Shown: positions 1-8,850, counted from the stretch's first letter. The stretch: DNA of 64,000 bases from Thermodesulfobacteriota bacterium (GCA_040753795.1 JBFMDX010000008.1:146669-210668), one strand, 5' to 3'. The notes: generated by a model not told the origin, from the sequence alone. Program-made: numbers and translations.

Positions 1-2
1 TT

Positions 3-536
3 TTTTGCAGCCGGGAGCCCCTGCTCAAATGGCATGCGGTTACCGCCATCGGACGGCTCATGGCCGGCCTGGCCGACCGGGACATGGATTCGGCCCGGAT
101 CGTCATGCGCCGCCTGATGTGGAGCCTGAACGATGAATCCGGCGGCATCGGCTGGGGAGCGCCCGAAGCCATGGGAGAAATCATGGCCGGACACCGGCGA
201 CTGGCGGATGAATTTCACGCCGTGCTGATCTCGTATCTGGATCCGCGGCAGAACTACCTGGAACTGGAAGCCCTTCAGCCGGGACTGTTATGGGGCGTCG
301 GCCGGCTGGCCAGGTCCCGGAGAGAATTGATGGCAAAGACCGCCGACTTCTTGCCGCCTTATCTCTCTTCCCGGGAACCCGCCGTGCGGGGCCATGCCGC
401 CTGGGCGGCCGCGGCCTTTGAAGATGAGCGATTGCGGCTGCTTCTCACAGAACTGGCCGCTGATGATCAACCGTTTTATCTCTATCGAAATCTCCGGCTG
501 GAGGAGGTATCCATCAGGGAGATAATAAACCTTTAA
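3..536 (+). CDS. HEAT-repeat-like helical protein, N-terminus outside window (DVU0298-like)
   Basis: The frame is open from the first bases of the window, so the gene starts upstream and the ATG at 60 is probably internal. The visible 177 residues are almost entirely helical and rich in Ala, Leu and Arg, with HEAT-like segments (WHAVTAIGRLMAGL at the start, VRGHAAWAAAAFED near the end). This resembles the uncharacterised DVU0298 family of sulfate reducers, an assignment made from memory of the family pattern. No catalytic motif is visible. It is followed 15 bp later by a Cys-rich small protein and appears to head the thiol/redox and Nqr gene string. Its function is unknown. Confidence 0.6.
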   Translation, partial: FCSREPLLKWHAVTAIGRLMAGLADRDMDSARIVMRRLMWSLNDESGGIGWGAPEAMGEIMAGHRRLADEFHAVLISYLDPRQNYLELEALQPGLLWGVGRLARSRRELMAKTADFLPPYLSSREPAVRGHAAWAAAAFEDERLRLLLTELAADDQPFYLYRNLRLEEVSIREIINL

Positions 537-551
537 ATTGGAGGGAAAACC

Positions 552-755
552 ATGGCCCAGCGTTATCAGATCAAGAATGTCTGCCCGCAATGCGGGTGCA
601 GTGCCGTTTCCAATTTAACCAAAAAAGAAATGATGGACCGTTTCGGCGATGTTCCCAATGTCGACATGGAGTGCGCCGAGTGTATGGCGCAGTATCAGTC
701 CAAGATGAAGAACGTCTGCCCGGAGTGGGACAAGGAATGCCGCCTGAAGGAATAG
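552..755 (+). CDS. Small Cys-rich zinc-ribbon-like protein (67 aa)
   Basis: It carries two CxxC pairs (CPQC and CAEC), a Cys just after CPQC, and a C-terminal C..DKEC pair, giving seven cysteines in 67 residues. That is compatible with a zinc ribbon or a small thiol/iron-sulfur protein. A clean Shine-Dalgarno sequence (GGAGGG) lies just before the ATG. Its position between a helical protein and a glutaredoxin, in the same direction and with short gaps, suggests a role in redox or metal handling. No specific family was recognised and no function is claimed. Confidence 0.7.
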   Translation: MAQRYQIKNVCPQCGCSAVSNLTKKEMMDRFGDVPNVDMECAECMAQYQSKMKNVCPEWDKECRLKE

Positions 756-781
756 CCGTTAAAGTCAAACAGGAGAAAATA

Positions 782-1039
782 ATGACCACACCGGATGTCA
801 AACTTTATACCTTAAGCACCTGCAGCCATTGCAAATCAACCAAAAACCTGCTCAATGAATGCCGGGTCGCGTTCCATTCCGTGGACATCGACCTGCTGAC
901 GGGCGAAAAGCGCCAGGCGCTGATCGATGAAGTCAGGCAGCTCAACCCCAACTGCACTTTTCCCACTATTGTTATTGACGGTAAAGTGATCGTCGGTTTT
1001 AAGGAAAACGAGATCAGAAAAGCGCTGGGGTTGTCATGA
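782..1039 (+). CDS. Glutaredoxin-like thiol oxidoreductase (85 aa)
   Basis: A compact thioredoxin-fold protein. A beta strand leads into the active-site motif CSHCK at residues 14-18, followed by a conserved TFPTIVIDG segment (cis-Pro loop, about residues 59-67) and a C-terminal VGFKENEI helix. The ATG at 782 is chosen because it is preceded by AGGAG and gives the normal glutaredoxin length; the frame is open further upstream. The stop overlaps the start of the next gene, encoding a ferredoxin-thioredoxin reductase subunit, by 4 bp. The adjacency suggests that the reductase delivers electrons from ferredoxin to this protein, which is inference from gene order. Confidence 0.85.
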   Translation: MTTPDVKLYTLSTCSHCKSTKNLLNECRVAFHSVDIDLLTGEKRQALIDEVRQLNPNCTFPTIVIDGKVIVGFKENEIRKALGLS

Positions 1040-1365
1040 ACGCCGAACAACTATACGAGCAGTTGAAGAAAACCCAGGAGCCCAAAGGCTTTTACTTTAA
1101 CAAGGATCTGGCCCTGGTGATGGACCTGCTCAAGGCGCTGCTGGTCAACAAGGAAAGGTACGGCTACATGTCCTGTCCCTGCCGGCTGGCGCAGGGAGAC
1201 CGGAAAAAGGACGGCGACATTCTCTGCCCCTGCTTTTACCGGGGACCGGACGTGACGGAATTCGGCAGCTGTTACTGCGCGCTGTATGTTTCCCGGGACT
1301 GGAATGAAGGCCGGATCCCCCATGTTTATGTTCCTGAACGCCGGCCGCCGGAAAAAATGTGGTAG
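1036..1365 (+). CDS. ftrB: Ferredoxin-thioredoxin reductase, catalytic beta chain
   Basis: The 109-residue length and Cys pattern are those of the FTR catalytic subunit: CPC (in YMSCPCRL), a second CPC (ILCPCF) and CYC (GSCYCALYV). In this family these supply the [4Fe-4S] ligands and the redox-active disulfide that reduces thioredoxin-like partners. It overlaps the upstream glutaredoxin gene at ATGA and is followed 9 bp later by nqrA, so redox genes and nqr are probably co-transcribed. No variable alpha chain is present, as is usual for non-photosynthetic anaerobes carrying FTR-like proteins. The likely partner is the adjacent glutaredoxin-like protein. Confidence 0.85.
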   Translation: MNAEQLYEQLKKTQEPKGFYFNKDLALVMDLLKALLVNKERYGYMSCPCRLAQGDRKKDGDILCPCFYRGPDVTEFGSCYCALYVSRDWNEGRIPHVYVPERRPPEKMW

Positions 1366-1374
1366 GGACACCCC

Positions 1375-2727
1375 GTGATTACCATCCGCGCCAAAAATGG
1401 GCTGGACATGAACATCCCCGGGCAACCGGATGGGCCGGCTTCCCGGCTGATGGACATGGAACGCGTCGGCCTGTCGCCGGCATCATTCCCTCACATCCGG
1501 CCGAAACTGCTGGTCAAGGTCGGCGATAAGGTCAGGCAGGGGTCCATCCTGTTCGCGGACAAGCGGAACCCGGACATCGGTTTTGCCTCTCCCGGCGGCG
1601 GCACGGTGGAATCTATCGACTACGGCCCCCGCCGGGCCATTAACGCCATCACCATTCGCGTGGACCGGGAAGAAGCCCGGGAAGACCGCGGCGTCCTGGA
1701 CCGGCATCAACTGGCCGTTTTGTCGCGCGATGCCCTGGCCCGGCACCTGATGGCGGGCGGACTCTGGCCCCTGATCCGCTCTTTGCCGTTTCGCGACATC
1801 GCCGATCCCGCTTTCACCCCTCCGGCTATTATTATCAACCTGGACACGCTGGATCCCTTTCATGCCGAACCGGCTCTGTATCTGGACGGCTCCGCTGGCG
1901 CTTTTCTGTTCGGCCTGGACGCTTTAAAACGCCTGGCGCCGGCCGTTTACATCGTTGCCTGTCGTAAAGAGGACACCCTGCCCCCGGAAATCAGGGGGTT
2001 GGTGACACACCGGGTCCGGGGGCGGTTTCCGGCCGATGATCCGGGCGTGTTCCTTTATTATACCCGCGCCTCCGCCGCCGCCAACCGCTGCTGGTATATT
2101 CACGGCCGGGACGTGGTGCTGCTGGGGAAATTCCTGTCTTCCGGCGTTTATCCGGTCAAGCGACTGGTGTCGGTCTCGTCGCCGAATGGCTCGCGGCACG
2201 TGCTTAGCCGTCTGGGCGCGCCGCTGGCGCTTCTGGCCCCGGAAGTCCGGAACCATGACACCCACGTTACCATTGCCGGCGGCCTGTGGCGGGGACAGGT
2301 GGCGGGGCCGAATGATTATCTGGGCCTTTACGACGCCGCCCTGACGCTGCTGCCCGCCGGAAATCAGCCTGAATTTCTGGGCTTTCTGCGGCCGGGCCGG
2401 CGCAAGCCCAGCCATTGGCGGGCTTTTCTGTCCGCGCTCCACAATGATCCGCTTGCCCTGGATGCGGGCCGCCACGGCGAGGAACGGGCCTGCGTCAACT
2501 GCGGCAGCTGCGCCGCCGTCTGTCCGGTCGATATTCTCCCCCAGTTCACCCTCAAGAGTGTTCTGGCCGGCGAAATCGAGGAGGCCCTGGCCCATGGTCT
2601 ACTGGACTGCGTGGAATGCGGCTTGTGCGCCTATGTCTGCCCGTCCAAAATCGAGCTGACCTTTTTATTGCGGCAGGCCAGGGAAAGCTATTACCGGGAA
2701 CAACAGGCGGTCGGGGAGCGCCCATGA
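1375..2727 (+). CDS. nqrA: Na+-translocating NADH:quinone reductase subunit A with RnfC-like [4Fe-4S] motifs
   Basis: The N-terminus (xITIRAKNGLDMNIPG) matches NqrA, and the gene heads a complete nqrABCDEF set. The start is GTG at 1375, the only start that preserves this conserved N-terminus. At 450 residues the length is normal. Unusually, the C-terminus carries two ferredoxin-type motifs, CVNCGSCAAVCP (from about residue 373) and CVECGLCAYVCP (from about residue 412). The well-studied Vibrio NqrA has lost these, while RnfC, its homologue in the Rnf complex, keeps them. The subunit may therefore bind two [4Fe-4S] clusters. The stop overlaps nqrB at ATGA. NqrA is the quinone-side peripheral subunit. 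Confidence 0.9.
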   Translation: MITIRAKNGLDMNIPGQPDGPASRLMDMERVGLSPASFPHIRPKLLVKVGDKVRQGSILFADKRNPDIGFASPGGGTVESIDYGPRRAINAITIRVDREEAREDRGVLDRHQLAVLSRDALARHLMAGGLWPLIRSLPFRDIADPAFTPPAIIINLDTLDPFHAEPALYLDGSAGAFLFGLDALKRLAPAVYIVACRKEDTLPPEIRGLVTHRVRGRFPADDPGVFLYYTRASAAANRCWYIHGRDVVLLGKFLSSGVYPVKRLVSVSSPNGSRHVLSRLGAPLALLAPEVRNHDTHVTIAGGLWRGQVAGPNDYLGLYDAALTLLPAGNQPEFLGFLRPGRRKPSHWRAFLSALHNDPLALDAGRHGEERACVNCGSCAAVCPVDILPQFTLKSVLAGEIEEALAHGLLDCVECGLCAYVCPSKIELTFLLRQARESYYREQQAVGERP

Positions 2728-3899
2728 AAGCGGTTCGGAAAATTTTCGACGCCGGCCGCCGGCACTTTCAACCGGGCGGTCGACTGGCCCTGCTGGCGCC
2801 CCTGTTTGCCGCCATGGAGACCTTTTTCTTTATTCCCGGCGAGACCAGCCGCCGGCAGCCCTTTATCCGGGACAGCCTGGACCTGAAGCGGTTCATGAGC
2901 GTGGTCATCCTGGCCCTGGCCCCGCCGCTTCTGTTCGGCATTTACAACACCGGATACCAGGCCTCACGGACGGCCGGGCTGCCGCCGGACTTTCTGTCCG
3001 TAACGGCCCGGGGCTTGTGGATCGTGATGCCGCTGATCATCGTCTCTTACGGAGTGGGGTTTTTCTGGGAGATGCTCTTTGCCGCCATCCGCCGGCATCC
3101 CATCAGCGAAGGCTTTCTGGTAACCGGCCTCCTGTTTCCCCTGACCCTGCCGCCGACGATCCCCCTGTGGCAGGCGGCCCTGGGCATTTCCTTCGGCGTG
3201 GTCATCGGCAAGGAAATCTTCGGGGGCACCGGCCGTAACATCTTCAACCCCGCCCTGACCGGACGGGCTTTCCTGTTTTTCGCCTACCCGGCCCGCATGT
3301 CCGGCGATCCGGTCTGGGTGGCCCGGCTTACCCCCGGCGTGGACGCGGTCACCGGGGCGACCCCCCTGGGCCTGGCCGCCCTGAGCCAAGTCGGTCAGAA
3401 AATCGAGACCATTCTGGCCGGATCGGATTTTTCCTTTTTCCGGATGCTGATCGGCCATCACGCCGGCAGTATCGGCGAGACCTCGGCCCTGTGCTGCCTG
3501 GCCGGGGCCGTCATTCTGATCGCCACCGGGGTGGGCAGCTTTCGCATCATCGCCGGCGGCATCCTCGGGGTCCTGGCCACAGGCGGACTGCTTAACCTGT
3601 TTGCCGGGCCGGCCGCCCAGCCATGGTTCGGCCTCAACCCCTTCTACCATTTGGTCATGGGCGGATTCGCCTTCGGCATTGTTTACATGGCCACCGACCC
3701 GGTTTCAGCCCCGGGCCTGGAGCCGGCCAAATGGGTTTACGGTTTCTGTATCGGCGCCCTGACGGTGCTGATCCGGGTCTTCAACCCGGCTTACCCGGAA
3801 GGCGTGATGCTGTCCATTCTGTTCATGAACCTGTTTTCACCGCTGCTGGATCATGTCGGGATTGCGCTGCGGTTGAAAAAGAGAATACCCAATGTCTGA
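2724..3899 (+). CDS. nqrB: Na+-translocating NADH:quinone reductase subunit B
   Basis: A membrane protein of 391 residues with about nine to ten hydrophobic segments, starting at the ATG that overlaps the nqrA stop. The motif DAVTGATPLG, in the region encoded around 3340-3370, corresponds to the (S/T)GAT site where FMN is covalently attached to Thr in NqrB/RnfD proteins. The C-terminal half shows the expected NPAL, NPFYHLVMGGF and MATDPVSAP signatures. In the complex NqrB carries riboflavin and FMN and forms a core of the Na+ pump. It is followed 12 bp later by nqrC. Confidence 0.95.
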   Translation: MKAVRKIFDAGRRHFQPGGRLALLAPLFAAMETFFFIPGETSRRQPFIRDSLDLKRFMSVVILALAPPLLFGIYNTGYQASRTAGLPPDFLSVTARGLWIVMPLIIVSYGVGFFWEMLFAAIRRHPISEGFLVTGLLFPLTLPPTIPLWQAALGISFGVVIGKEIFGGTGRNIFNPALTGRAFLFFAYPARMSGDPVWVARLTPGVDAVTGATPLGLAALSQVGQKIETILAGSDFSFFRMLIGHHAGSIGETSALCCLAGAVILIATGVGSFRIIAGGILGVLATGGLLNLFAGPAAQPWFGLNPFYHLVMGGFAFGIVYMATDPVSAPGLEPAKWVYGFCIGALTVLIRVFNPAYPEGVMLSILFMNLFSPLLDHVGIALRLKKRIPNV

Positions 3900-3911
3900 C
3901 GGATTGTTGTC

Positions 3912-4652
3912 ATGCCGGATAGCTTAAAATCACTGGTTTTCGCGCTGGTACTCTGCCTGGTCTGCAGCCTGACCCTGACCGGGGCGTCGGTGGGCCTGCG
4001 CCAATACCAGAACCGCAACATCCGGGTCGACCGGCAGACGAATGTGCTGAAATCCGTCGGCCTGGTGGCGGCGGGAAAACCCTGCCCGCCGGAGGAAATA
4101 GACCGGCTGTATGCTCTTCATATCCGCTGCCTGCGCCTGTCGCCGGAAGGACGGCTCCTGGCCGACGGGGAGTCGCACCCGCGGGAACTGCCGGTCTATC
4201 TGAATGTCAACCCCGACCAGACCATTGAAAATTATATCCTTCCCGTTCAGACCAAAGGCCTGTGGGGAGACATCCGGGGATATCTGGCCATTCGCCGGGA
4301 CGGCCGGACCATTTCCGGTTTTACGGTTTACAAACATTCGGAAACACCGGGGCTGGGCGGAGAAATCGAAAAACAGTGGTTTCAGAAAAATTTCGCGGGC
4401 AAGCAGATCGTCAACCAGGCCAATGAATTCGTGGCCGTGACCGTGGCCAAGGGGCCGGCCGGGGACCGCCTGCCCGCCGCAAAACAGGCCCATACCGTTG
4501 ACGGCATCAGCGGCGCCACCCTGACGGGTAAATACCTGAGCCAGGGCCTGCATGACATTCTCAAGGAATATGAGCCGGTATCCATCCGGTTTCGCCAGAA
4601 CGAGTTGAGACAACTGCCTCCCGGGCAGGGGCTGTGTCCCCTGGACCCGTGA
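3912..4652 (+). CDS. nqrC: Na+-translocating NADH:quinone reductase subunit C
   Basis: A single N-terminal membrane anchor (about residues 8-30) is followed by a periplasmic FMN-binding domain. The motif DGISGATLTG near residue 200 is the SGAT site for phosphodiester-linked FMN. The upstream segment HSETPGLGGEI is also characteristic of NqrC/RnfG. At 246 residues it matches the family. It lies between nqrB and nqrD in the canonical order. Covalent flavinylation of NqrB and NqrC normally needs ApbE, and no apbE is seen in this window, so it must be encoded elsewhere. Confidence 0.95.
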   Translation: MPDSLKSLVFALVLCLVCSLTLTGASVGLRQYQNRNIRVDRQTNVLKSVGLVAAGKPCPPEEIDRLYALHIRCLRLSPEGRLLADGESHPRELPVYLNVNPDQTIENYILPVQTKGLWGDIRGYLAIRRDGRTISGFTVYKHSETPGLGGEIEKQWFQKNFAGKQIVNQANEFVAVTVAKGPAGDRLPAAKQAHTVDGISGATLTGKYLSQGLHDILKEYEPVSIRFRQNELRQLPPGQGLCPLDP

Positions 4653-4687
4653 GGCAACAAGAACAAAGGCCATGAGGCGGGTCGTTT

Positions 4688-5299
4688 ATGAAAAACCGGT
4701 CGTTAGCCGTTTTTACCGATTCCATCTGGACCCATAACCCCATCCACATCCAGATGCTCGGGATCTGTTCGGCCCTGGCGGTGACGGTCCAGCTTCAGAC
4801 CTCCCTGGTCATGGGCCTGGCCCTGACCCTGGTGGTATCGTTTTCCAGCCTGATCGTTTCCCTGCTGCGGAAAGTCATCCCCCGGAACATCCGCATCATC
4901 GCCGAACTGACCATTATCTCCACGCTGGTGATTCTCTGTGATGAGTTTCTCAAGGCCTTTTTCTATGATATCAGCAAGCAGCTGTCGGTTTTCGTGGGCC
5001 TGATCATCACCAACTGCATCGTACTGGGCCGGACCGAGTCTTTTGCCCTGAGCAACCCGCCCCATCTGGCCTTCCTCGACGGCCTGGGCAACGGCCTGGG
5101 GTACGCCTCGGTGCTGACCGTTGTCGGCGCCATCCGGGAACTGCTGGGCGCGGGCACGCTCCTGGGCCGGCCGGTAATCCCGGAAGCGTTCTATGCCGCC
5201 GGATATGAAAACATGGGGTTCATGAGCCTGGCGCCGGCGGCTTTCATTCTGATCGGCCTGCTGGTCTGGCTGCAGAAAACCATTCAGAAGGACCGGTGA
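4688..5299 (+). CDS. nqrD: Na+-translocating NADH:quinone reductase subunit D
   Basis: A 203-residue protein with six predicted membrane helices. It contains the two conserved cysteines of the family, in LGICSAL near the N-terminus and in TNCIVLGR in the middle. Together with the equivalent pair in NqrE these ligate the intramembrane iron-sulfur centre. The [17 protein letters not shown] loop is also typical of NqrD/RnfE. The stop codon overlaps the nqrE start, consistent with translational coupling of the two homologous subunits. Confidence 0.95.
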   Translation: MKNRSLAVFTDSIWTHNPIHIQMLGICSALAVTVQLQTSLVMGLALTLVVSFSSLIVSLLRKVIPRNIRIIAELTIISTLVILCDEFLKAFFYDISKQLSVFVGLIITNCIVLGRTESFALSNPPHLAFLDGLGNGLGYASVLTVVGAIRELLGAGTLLGRPVIPEAFYAAGYENMGFMSLAPAAFILIGLLVWLQKTIQKDR

Positions 5300-5907
5300 T
5301 GGAAGAACTGATCAGCCTGTTTTTAAACTCCGTCTTTGTGGGCAACATCCTGCTGGCCTATTTTCTGGGGATGTGTTCGTTTATCGCCGTCTCCAAAAAA
5401 ATCGAGACCGCCACCGGACTCGGCCTGGCGGTGGTGTTCGTCATGACCATCACCACCCCCTTGAACTGGATCATCTATTATTATCTGCTGGCGCCGGGGG
5501 CCCTGTCCTGGGCGGGGTTGCCGGACCTGGACCTGAGCTTCCTGAAATTTATCACCTTCATCGCCGTCATTGCCGCCATGGTTCAGGGCATTGAAATGAT
5601 CATCGACCGCTATTCCCAGGCCCTGTATACCGCCCTGGGGGTTTTCCTGCCGCTGATTTCCGTCAACTGCGCCATCCTGGGCGCTTCCCTGTTCATGGTG
5701 GAAAGGGAGTACGATTTTGTCCAGTCCCTGGTGTTCGGGCTGGGCTCCGGCACGGGCTGGATGATGGCCATCGTCACCATGGCCGCCATTCGCAAGAAAA
5801 TGCGCTACGCCGATCCCCCGGCCGGCCTGGAGGGGTACGGCCTGACCATGGTGGTGGCCGGGCTGATGGCCATGTCCTTCATGCTGTTTTCCGGCATCTC
5901 ATTATAA
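5299..5907 (+). CDS. nqrE: Na+-translocating NADH:quinone reductase subunit E
   Basis: This is the partner of NqrD, with six membrane helices in inverted topology. The cysteines lie in [12 protein letters not shown] and SVNCAILGA, as expected for the shared metal site between NqrD and NqrE. The ATG at 5299 is chosen; a GTG lies immediately upstream at 5296, and either start overlaps the nqrD stop. The length of 202 residues is normal. [18 protein letters not shown] and a final hydrophobic segment complete the family pattern. The gene is followed by nqrF after a 20-bp gap. Confidence 0.95.
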   Translation: MEELISLFLNSVFVGNILLAYFLGMCSFIAVSKKIETATGLGLAVVFVMTITTPLNWIIYYYLLAPGALSWAGLPDLDLSFLKFITFIAVIAAMVQGIEMIIDRYSQALYTALGVFLPLISVNCAILGASLFMVEREYDFVQSLVFGLGSGTGWMMAIVTMAAIRKKMRYADPPAGLEGYGLTMVVAGLMAMSFMLFSGISL

Positions 5908-5927
5908 TCGGATAAGGAGAAACCGTC

Positions 5928-7142
5928 TTGATTTACCTGGCCAGCTTCAGCGTTTTTACGGCGGTCATCATCATTCTGGTGGTGTTTCTGCTGCTGCTGG
6001 AGGCCAGGGTCGCGCCCCGGGGAAACGCCCGGATCGTCATCAACGATGACCCGGACCGGGTGATCGAGACCCGTCTGGGCGCCACCCTGCTGTCGGCCCT
6101 GTCGGACAACGCGGTTTTTCTGCCTTCCGCCTGCGGCGGCGGCGGGGCCTGCGGCCAGTGCCGCTGCCGGGTCGACGCCGGCGGCGGCGATGTCCAGCCC
6201 ACGGAACTGAATCATCTCACCCGCCAGGAACGCCTGGACAACATCCGCCTGGCCTGCCAGCTGAAGGTCCGGGAGGACATGCGGATTCACGTTCCTCCTT
6301 CCATTTTCAGCATAAAAAAATACAACGGGACCGTGGTCTCCAACCGCAACGTGGCCACCTTTATCAAGGAACTGGTGGTGGAGCTGGACAACGGTCAGAC
6401 CGTCGCGTTCCAGGCCGGCCAGTACATGCAGATCGATATTCCGGAATTCGATGTCTGCTTCACCAGTTTCGACGTGGCCGATCGGTTTCTGACCGCCTGG
6501 GACCGGTTTCATCTGCGTGATTTCTGCGCCGGAACGGACGAACCCGTGTACCGGGCCTATTCCCTGGCCAACCCGCCCTACGAAAAATTGCTGCGGTTTA
6601 CCGTGCGCATCGCCACCCCGCCGCCGGGAACAAAAAACATCCCCCCTGGGGTGGGCTCCTCCTATGTCTTTAACTTGAAGCCCGGCGACCGGGTGATCTT
6701 AAGCGGGCCCTACGGCGATTTTCTGGCCCAGGACAGTGAGCGGGAAATGTGCTTTGTGGGCGGCGGCGCCGGCATGGCGCCCATGCGCTCCCATATCCTG
6801 CACCAGCTCAACACCGCCCACACCCGCCGGAAAATCACCTTCTGGTACGGCGCCCGGTCATGGCAGGAGGTGTTTTACGATGACGAGTTCCGGGGCCTGG
6901 CCGAACGCTTCGATAATTTTTCCTACCACCTGGCCCTGTCCGAGCCCCAGCCGGAAGACAACTGGCAGGGACTGACCGGGTTCATTCACGCCTGCCTGTA
7001 TGAGGCGTACCTCAAGGATCATGACGACCCGGCCGAAATCGAATATTACCTCTGCGGCCCGCCGCCCATGATCGCCGCCCTGGAAAAGATGCTGGATGAT
7101 CTGGGGGTGGAGCCGGACATGATCGCCTACGACAAGTTCTGA
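5928..7142 (+). CDS. nqrF: Na+-translocating NADH:quinone reductase subunit F (NADH dehydrogenase subunit)
   Basis: The protein has one N-terminal membrane helix, then a plant-type [2Fe-2S] ferredoxin domain (CGGGGACGQCRC near residues 68-79 with a fourth Cys further on), then an FAD/NADH reductase domain with RAYSLANPP, GPYGDF, GGGAGMAPMRSHI and the C-terminal YLCGPPPM. This is the electron-input subunit that oxidises NADH. Translation starts at a TTG (5928) with AAGGAGA eight bases upstream, which preserves the membrane anchor. The length of 404 residues is full. It is the last gene of the operon, and the next gene converges on it 28 bp later. Confidence 0.95.
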   Translation: MIYLASFSVFTAVIIILVVFLLLLEARVAPRGNARIVINDDPDRVIETRLGATLLSALSDNAVFLPSACGGGGACGQCRCRVDAGGGDVQPTELNHLTRQERLDNIRLACQLKVREDMRIHVPPSIFSIKKYNGTVVSNRNVATFIKELVVELDNGQTVAFQAGQYMQIDIPEFDVCFTSFDVADRFLTAWDRFHLRDFCAGTDEPVYRAYSLANPPYEKLLRFTVRIATPPPGTKNIPPGVGSSYVFNLKPGDRVILSGPYGDFLAQDSEREMCFVGGGAGMAPMRSHILHQLNTAHTRRKITFWYGARSWQEVFYDDEFRGLAERFDNFSYHLALSEPQPEDNWQGLTGFIHACLYEAYLKDHDDPAEIEYYLCGPPPMIAALEKMLDDLGVEPDMIAYDKF

Positions 7143-7170
7143 TAGCAAAGCATCGCCCAGCAGCCCTCTC

Positions 7171-8103
7171 TCAAAGGCCTTGGCGCAAAGCGATAAGATT
7201 CTCATGGGGAAGGTGGTGGGCCCGGCAGCGCTGTATCCAAGCGTCAAGAATCTGTCTTGTCTGGCTGCCGATCTTGGTGAAGTGATAGCGCAGGTAGGTT
7301 TCCAGCGGGATGGGGCTCAGCTTCGGTCCCACCAGCATTATGGTGCGCAGGATCAGCCCGATCGGCACATAGCGGAACATTCCGCTGCTCACACCCAGAT
7401 AGGCGGCGCCGGCTTCGGCGGCTTCCCGACCGGCGCGAACCGCCAGCCCCAGCCGGGGTGACCGGCGCAGCCCGGTCAGAGACCAGCCTTCCTGTTCCAG
7501 CGCCGCCATGGCGCAGATGTTGACGCTGGCCGTTCTGGCTTCCCACCAGGCCAGATCCTTGCGTATGCCGGCCGGCATACCGCCGGTTTTCAGCCAGCGG
7601 GCGGCCTTGCGGCCGTGTTCATCGTCCTGCAATACCGCCGACCCGGGCAGGGGTACATAGGCGATTCCGGGAGGAGGATCCTGTTCCCCGGGAAGGGGAG
7701 ACTGGAAACTGATCAGGGCGATCAATCCCTGACAGATGGGGCCCGGATGAAACCGGCGAAGAATATCCAGGTCCTGGATGTCCGGGGTCCACGCGATCAG
7801 AGGAGTGCTCCCGTCAATGGCGGCGATCTGTCCGGTCAGCCACGAATCGGCCAGAGCATTGGACGGCGTGCACAGCCATACCTGGTCATAGTGACCGTCA
7901 GCCCGGGTCAGGGTTTCCAGGTCCTGCCGTTCTTCCCGGTAACCGCCAAACAGGCTGTAGCGAAAAAGGGTTCGGGGCATGGCGGCGTTGGGACTTTGCC
8001 GGTCGCGTACCAGAAAATCCACCCGGCATCCCGCCTTCACCAGGGCCTGGGCGTATACGGCGCCGACCGCGCCGCTGCCGATAACGAGAACCTTTTCTGT
8101 CAT
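7171..8103 (-). CDS. Ketopantoate reductase (ApbA/PanE)-like oxidoreductase
   Basis: The N-terminus KVLVIGSGAVGAVYAQALVK is a clear Rossmann dinucleotide-binding motif of the ApbA/PanE type (GxGxxG with the AVG signature). The body is a helical C-terminal domain and the total is 310 residues, the family size. The typical catalytic Lys/Glu region is diverged: the segment around KDLAWWEARTASVNICAMAALEQ replaces the usual K..N..A..N.L pattern. The substrate may therefore not be ketopantoate. It is transcribed alone, convergent with nqrF. NAD(P)-dependent reduction of a 2-oxoacid is the family role; the actual substrate is not known. Confidence 0.7.
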   Translation of the reverse strand: MTEKVLVIGSGAVGAVYAQALVKAGCRVDFLVRDRQSPNAAMPRTLFRYSLFGGYREERQDLETLTRADGHYDQVWLCTPSNALADSWLTGQIAAIDGSTPLIAWTPDIQDLDILRRFHPGPICQGLIALISFQSPLPGEQDPPPGIAYVPLPGSAVLQDDEHGRKAARWLKTGGMPAGIRKDLAWWEARTASVNICAMAALEQEGWSLTGLRRSPRLGLAVRAGREAAEAGAAYLGVSSGMFRYVPIGLILRTIMLVGPKLSPIPLETYLRYHFTKIGSQTRQILDAWIQRCRAHHLPHENLIALRQGL

Positions 8104-8330
8104 CGTTAGCCTTTTTGACTAATATAGTTCTTCAAACAAGACGCATGCCTGTACCGGGTCGATTGAAATAGTCGACATCGGCTTTACAAAAAACGCACGA
8201 TAGCTAAGGAGCTCCTAATTTCTGGCGGAGAGAGACGAGGCCATTCTAGCGGTTTACGAGTGACCTTGTCCTTCCAGTGTGTAGCACTTGATTTTGAAAC
8301 CGCTTCTATGCGGTTATGTCTGCGGCCGAT

Positions 8331-8690
8331 TCACCGGATCACGTCAATCATTTGATTGATTTGCTCGGCCTGTCCTGATTCCGGCTGCAAGCGGATACCG
8401 ATCCGATGGAAATGACCTTTCTGCTGCTTGCTGGCGGCAGGTATGGATGGCGTTTTTGAGATCGATACAATTTCCATGGGGATATTGTCAATTTTCATTC
8501 CTCTAGGACCCATCAAACGGATACGGCTGTGCTTTTTTTTATTGGCGGGCTTTTTATGGCTTTTGAGCGCCATACCACTCAAACTAATATCCAGCACCGC
8601 TCCGATAAATTTCGGATCGGATTCACAGACGGCAATCATGCCGTATGCGGGGATATATCTGGTTTCTCTTCGTTGATCATTATGCAACAT
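8331..8690 (-). CDS. PilZ-domain protein (putative c-di-GMP receptor)
   Basis: A 119-residue single-domain protein with the two PilZ signatures: an N-terminal RRETR arginine cluster (residues 7-11) and DISLSGM, the (D/N)xSxxG motif, about 25 residues later. These bind cyclic di-GMP in characterised PilZ proteins. The rest is beta-rich with a basic linker (KKPANKKKHSR). There is no signal peptide or partner domain. It is a standalone gene downstream of the C45 hydrolase gene and separated from it by a strong terminator. A small dyad (8298-8315) follows its stop. Confidence 0.75.
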   Translation of the reverse strand: MLHNDQRRETRYIPAYGMIAVCESDPKFIGAVLDISLSGMALKSHKKPANKKKHSRIRLMGPRGMKIDNIPMEIVSISKTPSIPAASKQQKGHFHRIGIRLQPESGQAEQINQMIDVIR

Positions 8691-8794
8691 GGTGACGCTC
8701 TCCGGGTTATGGCATTAAAATGGCCGCAGAATAATCTCTGCAGACGTGTTTGTCAACATAAAATACCCGTTGGAAACCAGTTCGTTACGAGGAA

Positions 8795-8823
8795 AAAGGC
8801 GCCCCCGAAAAGGAGGCGCCTTT
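8795..8823 (-). terminator. Intrinsic terminator, bidirectional-looking
   Basis: A perfect 9-bp inverted repeat (AAAGGCGCC / GGCGCCTTT) is flanked by T-runs on both strands. It lies 28 bp beyond the stop of the secreted C45 hydrolase gene (minus strand) and separates that gene from the PilZ gene. Confidence 0.8.
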
Positions 8824-8850
8824 GTTTTTGACAATTACCGGTTCGTGCCT

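Noticed and set aside
2964..3650. Long antisense open frames over GC-rich genes (nqrB, nqrC, etfA, C45 genes, activators)
   Set aside because: They are rich in Gly, Arg, Pro and Gln, lack motifs and mirror the codon bias of the true genes on the opposite strand.
8104..8330. Possible small RNA or tRNA-like folding between the reductase-like gene and the PilZ gene
   Set aside because: Only short dyads are present; no tRNA arms or T-loop pattern could be aligned.
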